DNA of 64,000 nt, taken from the NCBI GenBank assembly GCA_963824195.1, contig CAWGOJ010000008.1, forward strand, positions 186,001 to 250,000. The letters are read 5' to 3'. The translations under genes and the position numbers were made by a program. This stretch comes from Bog-473 sp963824195 (GTDB lineage Bacteria; Actinomycetota; Acidimicrobiia; Acidimicrobiales; RAAP-2). The notes below the pieces were generated by a model, which saw only the letters and a program-made list of their open reading frames with translations, did no database searches and had not been told where the DNA came from. The stretch's first letter is position 1. Each line of letters starts with the position of its first letter. Of the stretch, positions 20,336 to 29,377 are shown piece after piece.

Positions 20336-20380
20336 GGCGACACTAGCCACGGAACTGGACGAAGGCGCCGCGGCCGGTCC

Positions 20381-21427
20381 TCAGCCTGCGAGCCGCACGC
20401 TCGAGTCGGCCGCCGCCCACAGGAGGATCGGATCGCGGCTCCGCTCGAAGCTGCGCAGCGCCGCCTCGGTGAGCTTGATCGCGTGCTCGTCGCCCGAGGC
20501 CAGCGCCCCTTCGACGAGGGCGTCCACGTTGGGGACGTCCCGCTCCGCCACCGGACTGTGGCGGTCGATGTCGTAGGCGACGTGCAGCGCCGCCGCCGCC
20601 TGCCACACATAACCCAGCGCGGCGTCGCGATCCTCCTCGGCCAACCACGGGAGCAGCAGCTCACAGGCCAGGGGGGACGTGACGGCGTGCAGGAGGCCGA
20701 TCGCGCCGCCGGTGTCAGCGTTGCGCAGGTAGGCCTGGGCGCCACCTGCGGCCAGTCGGTCGACCAGCTCCACCGCCCCACCGGTCCAACCGAGCGAGGC
20801 GACCGCCTGCTCGAACTCGTCCGCGATGTCGGCGATGCCGGCCACCATGTCGCTGATGAGCACCTGGCGTGGCGCGTCCTCGGGAAGGTACGGCAAGTCG
20901 GCGAGGGCCTCGGGCACGGCTTCGTGGCCGATCAAGAGTGGCGGCCCCGGGAGCTCGACATAGCTCGACGCCCAGAAGGCGAGCCCGCTCGCGACCTCCA
21001 GGCGGCGCGGCGGCGTGTCCACCGCGGACAACGCCCTGACGGCGTGACCGGTCCGGATCAGGCCGTGCGTGGCCGCCCCGACCGCGCCTGGCAACAGCCG
21101 CGGCGCCCACTCGCCCACGACGACGGCAGGGGGGCGGTCGGCCAGCTCACGTTCGAAAAGGGCCAGCCATTCGGGGAAGCGATCCGGCTGGCCGAGCGCG
21201 GCGGGCCAGTCCACCTCGGTCAAGGGACGGATGGCCGGTGACGGCGCCTCGTCGAGGCGCCGTCGGTACCGCTCCACCCAGCCGGCGATGGCGTCGTCCC
21301 GCCCCAGGTGTGCCAGCGCCTCGGCCACCATCGGGCCGTGATTGGCCAAGCCGACCGACCCGTACCGGGGCGCCGTGGCGGCAAAGACGGTGAGTGCATC
21401 GTCGAGGGCCTCTGAGGTCACCGCCAC
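20381..21427 (-). CDS. Questin oxidase-like protein (DUF4243/PF14027)
   Basis: A 348-residue, largely helical protein. GLANHGPMVAEALAHLGR near the N-terminus, EWLALFERELAD and the His-rich stretches (ATHGLIRTGHAVRAL, HVAYDID) match the questin oxidase family, whose fungal members perform Baeyer-Villiger-type oxygenation of anthraquinones without a flavin motif. Bacterial members have no proven substrate. It is divergent from the CoA transferase gene, whose start is 75 bases away, so the two may share a regulatory region and a substrate pathway. Confidence 0.8.
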   Translation of the reverse strand: MAVTSEALDDALTVFAATAPRYGSVGLANHGPMVAEALAHLGRDDAIAGWVERYRRRLDEAPSPAIRPLTEVDWPAALGQPDRFPEWLALFERELADRPPAVVVGEWAPRLLPGAVGAATHGLIRTGHAVRALSAVDTPPRRLEVASGLAFWASSYVELPGPPLLIGHEAVPEALADLPYLPEDAPRQVLISDMVAGIADIADEFEQAVASLGWTGGAVELVDRLAAGGAQAYLRNADTGGAIGLLHAVTSPLACELLLPWLAEEDRDAALGYVWQAAAALHVAYDIDRHSPVAERDVPNVDALVEGALASGDEHAIKLTEAALRSFERSRDPILLWAAADSSVRLAG

Positions 21428-21501
21428 AGTATGTCGGGGCCCAGGCCACTGCGCCCGGGCCGCCGGCCACTACGATCCGGCCTTCGACGACAGGAGGTCC
21501 G

Positions 21502-22743
21502 ATGGCGACGACGCCACCGCTGCACGGCATCAGGATCATCGAGTGCTCGGCGCTGGGGCCGGCGCAGATCACGACGCCGCTGGTGGACCTCGGGGCTGAG
21601 GTCATCAAGGTCGAACCTCCGGCCGGCGACTACATCCGCGAGATGACCTGGCCGATCGTCGAGGGCACATCCCTCATGCACCTCCATCTCAACAGAGGCA
21701 AGCGCTCGCTGGTCCTCGACCTACGGACGGAGGCGGGAGTCGCCATCCTCAAGGAGCTCGCAGCGACGGCCGATGCCGTCGTCGAGGCGATGCGCCCCGG
21801 ATCGCTGGCGCGGCGTGGCGTCGGCTTCGATGACCTGCGCGAGATCAACCCCAAGATCGTCTTCTGCACCATCTCGGGCTACGGCATGACCGGCCCGTAT
21901 CGCGACTACCCGAGCCATGGCGTGGCCTACGACACCTGGGCCGGCATCGTCAACGTCGCCGCGGACGACGAGGGGTTCACCTACATCCCCGAGCACGCGT
22001 CCATCGGGATCCACGCCGGCCCGCTCTACGGCGCTCTCGGCATCCTCGCCGCGGTGATCCGCGCCCGCGCCACGGGCGAGGGCTCGTACATCGACATCGC
22101 TCAATCCGACGCTGCGGCCGCCATGGACTGGCTGCGCAGCGAGACCTGGCGCGCCTACGAGCGGCCGGAGTCGGAGGTCACGGGCAACAAGGCCGACGGC
22201 TACGAGCGCCGCGCGCCGGGCACCGCCGGCATGGTGGAGGGCGTCCGCTACCAGGTCTACGAGACGGCCGACGAGCGCCATGTGCTGTTCATGGCGTCAG
22301 AGCAGGCCTTCTGGAAGAACTTCTGTGAGGGCGTCGACCGGGTGGACCTCTTCGAGCGGTGGCCGGGCTCCAAGTACGCCGACCATGCACGCGGGAACCG
22401 CGAGCTCCAGCGGGAGCTGCGGGAAATCTTCCGCACGAAGACGGCGCAGGAATGGCTGGAATTCGGCGGACGCATCAACACGCCGATCGCGCCGGTCAAC
22501 ACGCCCAAGACGCTGCTCGACGACCCCCAGTTCGCCGATCGCTTCCCCCTCCTCCCTGCGGCGGAGATGGGAGCGGACCAACTCTTCACCCCGCTGCACT
22601 TCGTGGGCGAAGCCTTGCCCCACCCGGCCAAGGCGCCGACAGTCGGTCAGCACACTGAGGACGTCTTGCGCTCCGTGCTCGGATATGACGACAATCGAAT
22701 CTCTACCGCCCGCGACGGGGGGGCATTCGGAGCCGACGCGTAG
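21502..22743 (+). CDS. CaiB/BaiF family (type III) CoA transferase
   Basis: A 413-residue CoA transferase. The start ATG at 21502 follows AGGAGG; the N-terminus (GIRIIECSALGPAQITTPLV, GAEVIKVEPP) and NRGKRSLVLDLRTEAG are the standard CoA-binding segments. The catalytic Asp is probably that in GVAYDTWAGI. Enzymes of this type move CoA between carboxylic acids or act as racemase-like partners in steroid, carnitine or aromatic acid breakdown. An oxidoreductase gene follows after 29 bases, and the questin-oxidase-like gene is divergent, suggesting a small catabolic locus. Confidence 0.92.
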   Translation: MATTPPLHGIRIIECSALGPAQITTPLVDLGAEVIKVEPPAGDYIREMTWPIVEGTSLMHLHLNRGKRSLVLDLRTEAGVAILKELAATADAVVEAMRPGSLARRGVGFDDLREINPKIVFCTISGYGMTGPYRDYPSHGVAYDTWAGIVNVAADDEGFTYIPEHASIGIHAGPLYGALGILAAVIRARATGEGSYIDIAQSDAAAAMDWLRSETWRAYERPESEVTGNKADGYERRAPGTAGMVEGVRYQVYETADERHVLFMASEQAFWKNFCEGVDRVDLFERWPGSKYADHARGNRELQRELREIFRTKTAQEWLEFGGRINTPIAPVNTPKTLLDDPQFADRFPLLPAAEMGADQLFTPLHFVGEALPHPAKAPTVGQHTEDVLRSVLGYDDNRISTARDGGAFGADA

Positions 22744-22772
22744 GCGGTGTCGCCGGCAAAAGGGAGGGTCTG

Positions 22773-23876
22773 ATGGACAGGGTCCGGCTGGGAGTGCTGG
22801 GCGCCGGCAACATCGCCGCCATGAACGTACGGGGCTACCTCGAGGATCCCCGCTGCGATGTCGTCGCCGTGTGCGACACGGACGAGGAGGTGGGCCGCCA
22901 GGCCGTCAAGGAGTGGGGGGCGGAGACCTTCTACCCCGACCCGTCGGACATGCTCGCCGACGACTCCATCGACGCCGTGGAGGTGCTCACGCCGACGCAC
23001 CTGCACCACGACCACGTCATTGCCGCGCTCGAAGCGGGCAAGCACGTCTCGGTCCAAAAGCCCGTGGCCAACTCCGTCGAGGACGCGCTGGAGATGCAGG
23101 CGGTGGCGGAGCGGACGGGTCTGACCCTGCGCATCAGCGAGTGCTTCGTCCACTACCCGCCTCTCGAACTGGCGAAGCGCCTGGTTGCCGACGGTGCCAT
23201 CGGCAAGCCCACCTCGCTGCGCATCCGGACGCTGGTCGGCCAGACCGACTCCGCATTCCAGGCTGCGCTGCGCCCCGAGGGGTACGGCTGGCGGCTCGAC
23301 AAGCGGAGCCCGGGTGGCCATCTCTTCGACGACATGGTGCACAAATACGCCATGGCACTGTGGCTGCTCGATCTCGACATCACCTCGGTGCAGGCGGTGG
23401 TGCGGCGTCGCGACCTCTTCTTCGAGCCCTGCGCGGTGATCTTCGAGTACGAGGACCCCGAGGTGCTGGGCATGATGGAGGTCCAGTACTCGCCGAACTT
23501 CTACATGCGTTCCCAGTACTACGGCGCTGACGAGTTCTTCGAGATCACCGGTGACGAGGGGCAGATCTGGGTGACCCGCGCCACAGGCGAGCTGCTCGAC
23601 CTGGCCCCGGTCATGCTGTTCACGGGCACCCCGCACGAGCGCAAGACGACCGAGTTCACCGATCTCGACGCAGACTGGGGGGCCGGGTTCGTGCGCTCGT
23701 CGCAGCACTTCGTCGATGCGCTGCTGCACGGGACGGCAGCGGCCATGACGGGGGCCGAGGCCACCGACGTGCTGCGCCTCTGCTTCGGCGTCTACCAGGC
23801 TGCCCAGCTCGGCACCGCCGTCGACCCCCGTACGGTGACCGGGACGGTCAGTCCGCCCGGCTGGGGTGAGTGGTAG
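22773..23876 (+). CDS. Gfo/Idh/MocA-family oxidoreductase
   Basis: A 367-residue NAD(P)-dependent dehydrogenase. The Rossmann motif is LGVLGAGNIAAMN, followed by the EKP-type motif in the form SVQKPVANS, where Lys is retained and Glu is replaced by Gln. The catalytic-region segment RSPGGHLFDDMVHKYAMALW contains the His expected in the DxxxH position. RBS GGGAGGG is good. It follows the CoA transferase by 29 bases and precedes a small acetyltransferase by nine, so the three form an operon. Substrate is probably a sugar, inositol or other polyol derivative. A relative lies at 32753. Confidence 0.88.
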   Translation: MDRVRLGVLGAGNIAAMNVRGYLEDPRCDVVAVCDTDEEVGRQAVKEWGAETFYPDPSDMLADDSIDAVEVLTPTHLHHDHVIAALEAGKHVSVQKPVANSVEDALEMQAVAERTGLTLRISECFVHYPPLELAKRLVADGAIGKPTSLRIRTLVGQTDSAFQAALRPEGYGWRLDKRSPGGHLFDDMVHKYAMALWLLDLDITSVQAVVRRRDLFFEPCAVIFEYEDPEVLGMMEVQYSPNFYMRSQYYGADEFFEITGDEGQIWVTRATGELLDLAPVMLFTGTPHERKTTEFTDLDADWGAGFVRSSQHFVDALLHGTAAAMTGAEATDVLRLCFGVYQAAQLGTAVDPRTVTGTVSPPGWGEW

Positions 23877-23885
23877 CCCTTCGCC

Positions 23886-24206
23886 ATGACGACCCCTTCC
23901 AACGACGCAGAGGTCGTCGACGCGACCGACGAGAACCGCTTCGTCGTACGGGGTGACGGCGCGGAGGCCGAGCTGGTCTACCGAATCGAAAGCGACCGGC
24001 TGGAGCTGATCCACACGGGCGTTCCCGAGGAATGGGGGGGACGGGGCATCGGGGGTCGCCTCGTCCGGGCCGCACTCCGGCGGGCCCGCTCCGAGCACCT
24101 CACGGTGGTGCCGTGGTGCCCTTTCGCGAGCCGTTGGATCCGTGACCACCCTGACGAGACGGCCGGGCTCCTCATCGACTGGGAGACACCGCCTCCGTCG
24201 CGCTGA
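23886..24206 (+). CDS. YjdJ-type GCN5-related N-acetyltransferase
   Basis: A 106-residue minimal GNAT of the YjdJ/PF14542 type. The acetyl-CoA loop is seen in VPEEWGGRGIGGRLVRAAL, followed by VVPWCPFASRWI with the conserved cysteine. This short group acetylates small substrates or proteins in unknown pathways. It starts nine bases after the Gfo/Idh/MocA stop and is probably co-transcribed. The following 97 bases to the convergent hydrolase contain a perfect GC palindrome (24236-24249) that may help end transcription. Confidence 0.85.
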   Translation: MTTPSNDAEVVDATDENRFVVRGDGAEAELVYRIESDRLELIHTGVPEEWGGRGIGGRLVRAALRRARSEHLTVVPWCPFASRWIRDHPDETAGLLIDWETPPPSR

Positions 24207-24303
24207 CCGATCGCTCGCCGGGACGCGGGTCCTCCCGCCCCGCGGGGCGCGAATCAGCGCCTCACAATCGGCCACGGCGCGGCGCGCATGCACGCGCAGC
24301 TCT

Positions 24304-25080
24304 TCAGGACCGGTTGAAGAACTCGACGAGAATCCGGGCGGTCTCGTCGGCGTGGGTGAGGATGCCGATGTGGCCAGCCCCGGCGACCTCGCGGTACTCA
24401 CACCCAGGGATCGCCTCCGCCGCCTGACGCGCGTAGCGGGGAGGTGAGTCGACGTCGTGCTCGAACGCGAGCACCAGGCAGGGGACGCGCACCTCTGGCC
24501 AGCGTGTGGTGCGAGCGGGATCGGTCGACCAGGCCAGTGCCGCCTCGTACTGGCCGAGGCGCCCCGGGTTGGGCCACACCGGAACCTCGCCCAGCAGCGA
24601 CAGCCAGGTGCTTACCAGCTCGGAGTCCTGGATGTCGGACGTCGGCAGGTAGCGCATGGTCTCAGTGGCGTAGAACAGCGGTGGCAGGTCATAGTCCAGG
24701 CGAGCGAGGTCCCGCTCGACCGTGGTGATGGCGATCTCCCACGCTGTCGGCTTGTTGGCGCTGCCCATGAGCGCCGCGGCGCGGATGCGCTCTGGATGGT
24801 CAAGCACGAGCGTCTCCGCGATCCACCCGCCCATGGAGTGACCGGCCACCCGCACCGGCTCGTGCCACCCGATGTGGTCGAGGAGCGTGAGGGTGTCGTC
24901 GGCCATGACGTCCACGCTGTAGGGGGCGGGCGGCGAGGAGGACGGCTCCACCCCCCGGTTGTCGAAGGTGGCGACCGCGTACCCGGCGGCCGCCAGCGCC
25001 GGCACGAGCGAGAGGTGCCAGGCCGTGGCGGGCTGTCCACAGCCCGCCACGAGCAACAGCGGCTCCCCATCGCCGGTCAC
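24304..25080 (-). CDS. Alpha/beta hydrolase; true start probably upstream at a non-standard codon
   Basis: At least 258 residues with a complete triad: Ser in AGHSMGG, Asp in FEHDVDSPP, His in AGAGHIG; the oxyanion strand is LVAGCGQP. The GTG at 25080 lacks a ribosome site and cuts off the first strand of the fold. The frame continues upstream with family-like residues (PEVSANGATLDYE) to an ATT at 25122-25120, which lies six bases after GGAGG within the end of the dehydratase gene. No ATG, GTG or TTG is near. An ATT start coupled to the upstream stop is therefore likely, or a base error has removed a normal start. Confidence 0.82.
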   Translation of the reverse strand: MTGDGEPLLLVAGCGQPATAWHLSLVPALAAAGYAVATFDNRGVEPSSSPPAPYSVDVMADDTLTLLDHIGWHEPVRVAGHSMGGWIAETLVLDHPERIRAAALMGSANKPTAWEIAITTVERDLARLDYDLPPLFYATETMRYLPTSDIQDSELVSTWLSLLGEVPVWPNPGRLGQYEAALAWSTDPARTTRWPEVRVPCLVLAFEHDVDSPPRYARQAAEAIPGCEYREVAGAGHIGILTHADETARILVEFFNRS

Positions 25081-25114
25081 CTCGTAGTCGAGGGTGGCCC
25101 CGTTGGCGCTGACC

Positions 25115-26074
25115 TCAGGAATGGAGCACCTCCGACAGCAGCTTCGGTGCCACGTTGCGCCCGGTCAGGATCACCACGGTCTCCTTGCCGTTCGCGTCGG
25201 GCGTCACCACGCCGGCCCGCAGCGCGGCGACGCCGACCGCGCCCGCGCCCTCCAGGACGAGGCCCATCTTGGTGGCAGAGAACGCCATGGCGGAGCGGAT
25301 GTCGGCCTCGCTCACCGTGAGGACCGCGACATCGTGCTCGAGCGCGATGTCGACCGTCACGGCCCCGGGCTCGAGGTTGCCGGCCAACCCATCGGCCACC
25401 GTCGGCTCGACGTTGATCGGGACGATGCCGCCCGCCGCCAGCGCCGTGCTCACGGAGGGAGACGCCTCGGACTCGATGCCGACAACGCGCACGCCCGTTC
25501 CCTCCAGGCCGAGGATGATGCCCGAGAGCAACCCGCCGCCGCCGCAGGGGACGATGACGGTGCCGAGGTTCGGCACCTGCTCGACGAGCTCTCGGGCCAG
25601 GGTCGATTGGCCGGCGATGACGTCGGTGTCGTTGTAAGGCGAGACGTAGCGGCTCCCCTCCGTCGCCGCCAGCTCGAGCGCGTGCGTCTCCGCCTCGCGG
25701 TAACCCTCGCCGTGGAGGACGAGGCGAACGTCGAACTGCTGGAGGGCCGAGACCTTGGCCGCGGAGGCTCCCGTGGGCACGATGACGGTGACGCGGGCGC
25801 CGAGCTTGGACGCCGCGTAGGCCAGGCCGAGCCCGTGGTTGCCGGCCGAAGAGGCGACGACGGCGCGGCCGGGATCCTCCTCCAGCGTGGCCGACACGGC
25901 GGCCAGGCCGCCACGCACCTTGAACGAGCCCGTGGGCTGGACGGTCTCCACCTTGACCGAGACCGAGCGCCCGAGCTGCGGGGCCCCGACGGTGGGCGTC
26001 ACCGCCAGGAAGCGGCGTACCGCCTTCCACGCAGCCTCCATATGGGCCGGCCCCGGGACCACCACGTCGCGCAC
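25115..26074 (-). CDS. PLP-dependent threonine/serine dehydratase-like enzyme
   Basis: A 319-residue fold-type II PLP enzyme. The PLP lysine lies in PTGSFKVRG, the phosphate-binding loop is PCGGGGLLSG, and SSAGNHGLGLAYAA is the substrate-binding Asn motif. There is no C-terminal ACT regulatory domain, so it is of the catabolic or racemase-like (IlvA-short/serine racemase) kind. Members deaminate threonine or serine or act on related beta-hydroxy amino acids; hydroxy-aspartate is also possible. The gene ends inside the likely start region of the downstream alpha/beta hydrolase, and it is divergent from the NagB-like gene 29 bases away. Confidence 0.88.
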   Translation of the reverse strand: MRDVVVPGPAHMEAAWKAVRRFLAVTPTVGAPQLGRSVSVKVETVQPTGSFKVRGGLAAVSATLEEDPGRAVVASSAGNHGLGLAYAASKLGARVTVIVPTGASAAKVSALQQFDVRLVLHGEGYREAETHALELAATEGSRYVSPYNDTDVIAGQSTLARELVEQVPNLGTVIVPCGGGGLLSGIILGLEGTGVRVVGIESEASPSVSTALAAGGIVPINVEPTVADGLAGNLEPGAVTVDIALEHDVAVLTVSEADIRSAMAFSATKMGLVLEGAGAVGVAALRAGVVTPDANGKETVVILTGRNVAPKLLSEVLHS

Positions 26075-26103
26075 CGGTCCAGTCTGGCCGAGGCGCGCCT
26101 GGC

Positions 26104-26886
26104 ATGCTGAGCGCCGTGCAGACCGGGACCCGGACCATTGACGGCGCCACCGTCCGGGTCCATGCAGACATCGACGCCATGGCCCGGGCGGCGGCCGACG
26201 AGGCCCTCGGCGTCATGCAGGCGGCGGCGGCGGCCCGGGGCGTCGCCCACGTGATGTTCGCCACCGGGAACTCCCAGCTGGCCTTCGTGCGCGCGCTGGT
26301 CGAGGCGACGGCCGGGGTTCCCTGGGCCGACACCGTGGTCTTCCACATGGACGAGTACGTCGGGGTCGCTCCGGACCACCCGGCGGGGTTCCAACGCTGG
26401 ATCCGCCAACGGATCGTGGAGCCGGCGCACCCAAAGGCCGCCTACTACCTGGAGGGGCTGGGCGATGCCGCGGCCGAGTGCTCCCGCTACGCCGGGCTCC
26501 TGCGGTCCCATCCGCTCGATCTGTGCTGCCTGGGGATCGGGGAGAACGGGCATCTCGCCTTCAACGACCCGCCGCTGGCCGACTTCGCGGACCCGCTCGA
26601 CGTCAAGGTGGTCGAGCTCGACGCCTCCTGTCGGAGGCAACAGGTGAACGAGGGCCACTTCGCCCGCCTCGCCGCCGTCCCGTCGCACGCCATCACGGTG
26701 ACCATCCCGGCACTCCTGCGGGCCGGCCGTGTGCTGGCCATCGTGCCCGAGGCCCGCAAGGCGGGGCCAGTCCGCGATGCGCTGACGGGACCGGTCGCCA
26801 CGTCGTGCCCCGCCTCGGCACTGCGGACCATCTCCCACGCCACCATCCACCTCGAGCCCGAGTCGGCGCGGCTGCTGCCCGACTGA
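26104..26886 (+). CDS. Glucosamine-6-phosphate deaminase-family protein
   Basis: A 260-residue NagB/6-phosphogluconolactonase-fold protein. HMDEYVGV carries the Asp that acts in proton transfer, and GIGENGHLAFNDPP is the loop with the catalytic His. In Escherichia coli NagB the loop reads GxGxDGHIAFNE; here the Asp is Asn and the Glu is Asp, a variant seen in a NagB-like subgroup. The substrate may therefore be a different amino or keto sugar phosphate. ATG at 26104; a GTG at 26116 is an alternative. Confidence 0.8.
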   Translation: MLSAVQTGTRTIDGATVRVHADIDAMARAAADEALGVMQAAAAARGVAHVMFATGNSQLAFVRALVEATAGVPWADTVVFHMDEYVGVAPDHPAGFQRWIRQRIVEPAHPKAAYYLEGLGDAAAECSRYAGLLRSHPLDLCCLGIGENGHLAFNDPPLADFADPLDVKVVELDASCRRQQVNEGHFARLAAVPSHAITVTIPALLRAGRVLAIVPEARKAGPVRDALTGPVATSCPASALRTISHATIHLEPESARLLPD

Positions 26887-26907
26887 GGGGGCCTCTTCGT
26901 GGGGGTC

Positions 26908-27444
26908 TCAGGCCCCCCGACACCCGGTGACGTCGAAAAGGTGGTGGACTGGGTCGTGAAGCAAGTAGCGGCCGAAGCCCACGATAGCGAAGCGGGCGCC
27001 GTCGCTGCGCCGGCCGCGCCGCTGCCACTGCTCGCCCCGCACACCCTCGAAGGCCGCCGCCAAACCCACGGCGGCGTCGCGCAGCTGGGTCGACACGGAC
27101 GCGGGGTCCTGCTCGAGATAGCGCTCCTCGGCGGCCGTGGCGTCCTGGTCCCAGTTCGGGTAGCACGGGTCGTCCTCGCGCAGCATCAGGTCGAGGCGGT
27201 GGTGGTACAGGGTGCACACGTCGCGGACGTGACAGGCGTACTCAACCGGCGCCCAGCGGTCGTCGGCCGGACGGAGGCGCAGTTCCGGCACCGGCCCGCG
27301 CAGCACGTCCTCCCAGGCCGCCGCGTTGGCGCGCAGCAGCGGTGCGATGGACTCGGGCGGCAGCGCCGACGCGTCGAACCCACATTCGGGACAGGCGCGC
27401 TCGAGCACCCACGTCCAGTCCTTGTCGTCGGGCACGATCGGCAT
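26908..27444 (-). CDS. DinB-superfamily protein
   Basis: A 178-residue four-helix-bundle protein of the DinB/YfiT type. Metal-ligand candidates are His in YACHVRDVCTLYHHRLDLM and the late HDPVHHLFDV, spaced as in the family. Many such proteins are thiol-dependent S-transferases using bacillithiol or mycothiol, in keeping with an actinobacterial host; mycothiol use is an inference. It shares the minus strand with the upstream sulfotransferase, whose stop is two bases from this start, so they form an operon. Confidence 0.85.
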   Translation of the reverse strand: MPIVPDDKDWTWVLERACPECGFDASALPPESIAPLLRANAAAWEDVLRGPVPELRLRPADDRWAPVEYACHVRDVCTLYHHRLDLMLREDDPCYPNWDQDATAAEERYLEQDPASVSTQLRDAAVGLAAAFEGVRGEQWQRRGRRSDGARFAIVGFGRYLLHDPVHHLFDVTGCRGA

Positions 27445-27446
27445 GC

Positions 27447-28379
27447 TCAGTCCATCCCGTCGCGGTGGAGCCAGGCCAGCATGTCCACCGCGGCCATGCC
27501 CGCGACGCGGTCGCGGTAGTGGGCCAACTCGTCGGCGCTCAGGAGCGCCCGGCCATCACCAGAGACGCCGTGGCGGAAGAACGCCGCGGGGTCCTTCAAC
27601 ACGCCGAGGTCCGCGGGGGCGGACGCGCCGGCGCTCTCCCGCATGGCGTCGAACGTGGCGGCGGGGACCAGCGCCGGCCAGCGTGCCTCGTCGACGGGGA
27701 TCTCGAGCACGCCCGACAGCCGGCGCATGGCACCGTCGAGGTCCGCGACGAGGTCGTCGTAGTGCACGAGCACGACGTTGGGGTCGTGCCGGCGTGCCCA
27801 GGCGTCGGACAGGTGCAACATCGCCCCGGGCAGCGTGTCGAGCCAGGCCCGGGTGTCGCCTTCCCAGTCGATGAAGCCGAGGAGCCACTCGTGCAGCGGC
27901 AGGCGGGGGCGGCGCGGCGCCTCGGGCTGCCCGGTCAGCTCCGCCATGCGGCGCCGGTCGATGTTGTCGCTGTGGTGGTAGAGCGAGACGGCCACATCGA
28001 GCGGGTGGCGGCCCACGACGATGTACGTCACCCGGTCATCGATGGGCACGCCGTCGAGCGGGGTGTGGGTCTTGATCACGCGCCGGTGGGTCTGGGCCTC
28101 CAACAGCGCCGCGACCTCCTCCTTGGGCTGCACCAGCCAGTCCAGCCAGGGCGAGAGCGCGCTCAGTCGGCCGGGCAGGTCGGGGGTCCCGAACACGAGG
28201 AGCAGGCAGATCATCTGCACCCAGGTGGTGCCCGACTTGGACCGTGTGCTGACCACGATGTCGCCCGGGCGAAAGGCGAAGTCCCACCAGCGGGCGCTGT
28301 CCTCGTCGGGCGAGGTGTAGCGGAACAGGGGTGCGCCCGCCGAGGCGGGGCCCGGCGGATGATTGCGGTCCTCGCCCAT
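27447..28379 (-). CDS. PAPS-dependent sulfotransferase
   Basis: A 310-residue soluble sulfotransferase. STRSKSGTTWVQ is the 5'-phosphosulfate-binding loop and VGRHPLDVAVSLYHH the 3'-phosphate-binding motif; the conserved HTPLDG supplies the likely catalytic His. The ATG at 28379 (MGEDRN) was chosen because upstream residues are unlike the family. It resembles cytosolic aryl/steroid sulfotransferases and the mycobacterial Stf group. The acceptor may be a lipid or phenolic compound. It is coupled to the DinB-like gene. Confidence 0.92.
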   Translation of the reverse strand: MGEDRNHPPGPASAGAPLFRYTSPDEDSARWWDFAFRPGDIVVSTRSKSGTTWVQMICLLLVFGTPDLPGRLSALSPWLDWLVQPKEEVAALLEAQTHRRVIKTHTPLDGVPIDDRVTYIVVGRHPLDVAVSLYHHSDNIDRRRMAELTGQPEAPRRPRLPLHEWLLGFIDWEGDTRAWLDTLPGAMLHLSDAWARRHDPNVVLVHYDDLVADLDGAMRRLSGVLEIPVDEARWPALVPAATFDAMRESAGASAPADLGVLKDPAAFFRHGVSGDGRALLSADELAHYRDRVAGMAAVDMLAWLHRDGMD

Positions 28380-28534
28380 GCCACCAGTTTCGCGGACAGC
28401 GGGAGGGCCGCTCCGAAGCCACGGCAACCACATGGAACCCGAGGGGCAACGACCGGGCAATGGCGGATCCGTAGCTTGCGGGCACGGAGATCCGGGTGCC
28501 GGGCCGAGGGCCGGGCCACCCGACGGAGGGGGAC

Positions 28535-29254
28535 TTGACGATCGCGATCGCTACGGAGCGAATGGACCCGGCCGCTTCGGAGAACGGACCGCGTCGAGGG
28601 CACCGCCGACTCAAGCGTGTCCTGATCGCCGCCGGCGCCACGCTGCTCGCCCTGATCGTCCTGGCGGCCGGCTGGATCGGCTTCAGCCTCTACCGCATCG
28701 ACCACGCCGTCCACCACGTCGGGATCCCGGCCTCCCTACTGGCCGAGGGCAAGAACGACCTGCTGGCCATCGTGAAGGGCCCGGACCACAGCGAGCAGAT
28801 CTTCGTCTTCCACGCCGTCGGCGGGCACACCAACGTCCTGCAGATCCCCAAGGGGCTGGGTCTGCCCCTGCCGAGCGGGCACACCGTCCCGATCGACACG
28901 CTGAGCCTGCACGCCCCGAGCACCATCATCGCCGGGCTCGACCATCTCGGCATCCCGGTGACCCACTACGTCGGCGTCGACCTGCACATGGTCAGCCCCT
29001 CATCGAGCCTGGGCCAGCTGGCCACGGGGAAGCTCTCGGTCTCATCGATGATCTCGGACCCGACGGGCGCCACCTCGCTGCTCGAGCAGGTGGCCTCGCA
29101 CATCTACCTGGGGCCGGGCACGCCGGTGTCCGCGGTCCTCTCCCTCATGAACGTGCCGACGGCGCACCCCGTCTCCGTCCCGACCGACACCGACGTGCAC
29201 GGCACGGTCGTCCTGGCGTCGGCGTTCTCGACCATATTGCGGGGCTTCCTGTAG
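28535..29254 (+). CDS. Membrane-anchored LCP-like (LytR-CpsA-Psr-related) protein, reduced
   Basis: About 239 residues: a short basic N-terminus, one transmembrane segment (VLIAAGATLLALIVLAAGWIG) and an extracytoplasmic domain. Segments such as LLAIVKGPDHSEQIFVFHA and HYVGVDLHMVSP follow the order of LCP domains that attach teichoic-acid or arabinogalactan polymers to the wall, but the conserved Arg and Asp catalytic positions are not obvious and the domain is short. It may be a non-catalytic relative. The TTG at 28535 has a strong GGAGGGG before it; an ATG at 28562 is the alternative. Confidence 0.6.
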   Translation: MTIAIATERMDPAASENGPRRGHRRLKRVLIAAGATLLALIVLAAGWIGFSLYRIDHAVHHVGIPASLLAEGKNDLLAIVKGPDHSEQIFVFHAVGGHTNVLQIPKGLGLPLPSGHTVPIDTLSLHAPSTIIAGLDHLGIPVTHYVGVDLHMVSPSSSLGQLATGKLSVSSMISDPTGATSLLEQVASHIYLGPGTPVSAVLSLMNVPTAHPVSVPTDTDVHGTVVLASAFSTILRGFL

Positions 29255-29377
29255 ATGGGGCCCGGGCGGGGGCGCAGCGGGATCCGGCCCTGGAGGCTCC
29301 GGCTGCGGCGGACGCTGGACGACAGCCCGTCCGAACCGTTCCCGGAGCGGCCCGAGCGGCGCGACCAGGAGGGCTGA
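29255..29377 (+). CDS. Possible 40-residue Arg-rich small protein
   Basis: An ATG begins immediately after the stop of the LCP-like gene and opens a 40-codon frame with 13 arginines and an acidic C-terminus. The start sits where a coupled gene would, but there is no family match I can name and in such GC-rich DNA a short frame can arise by chance. The remaining 120 bases to the next gene show nothing clear. Confidence 0.25.
   Translation: MGPGRGRSGIRPWRLRLRRTLDDSPSEPFPERPERRDQEG

Noticed and set aside
24236..24249. Perfect palindrome CGCCCCGCGGGGCG between convergent genes
   Set aside because: It has no loop and could arise by chance in such GC-rich DNA; weak as a terminator by itself.
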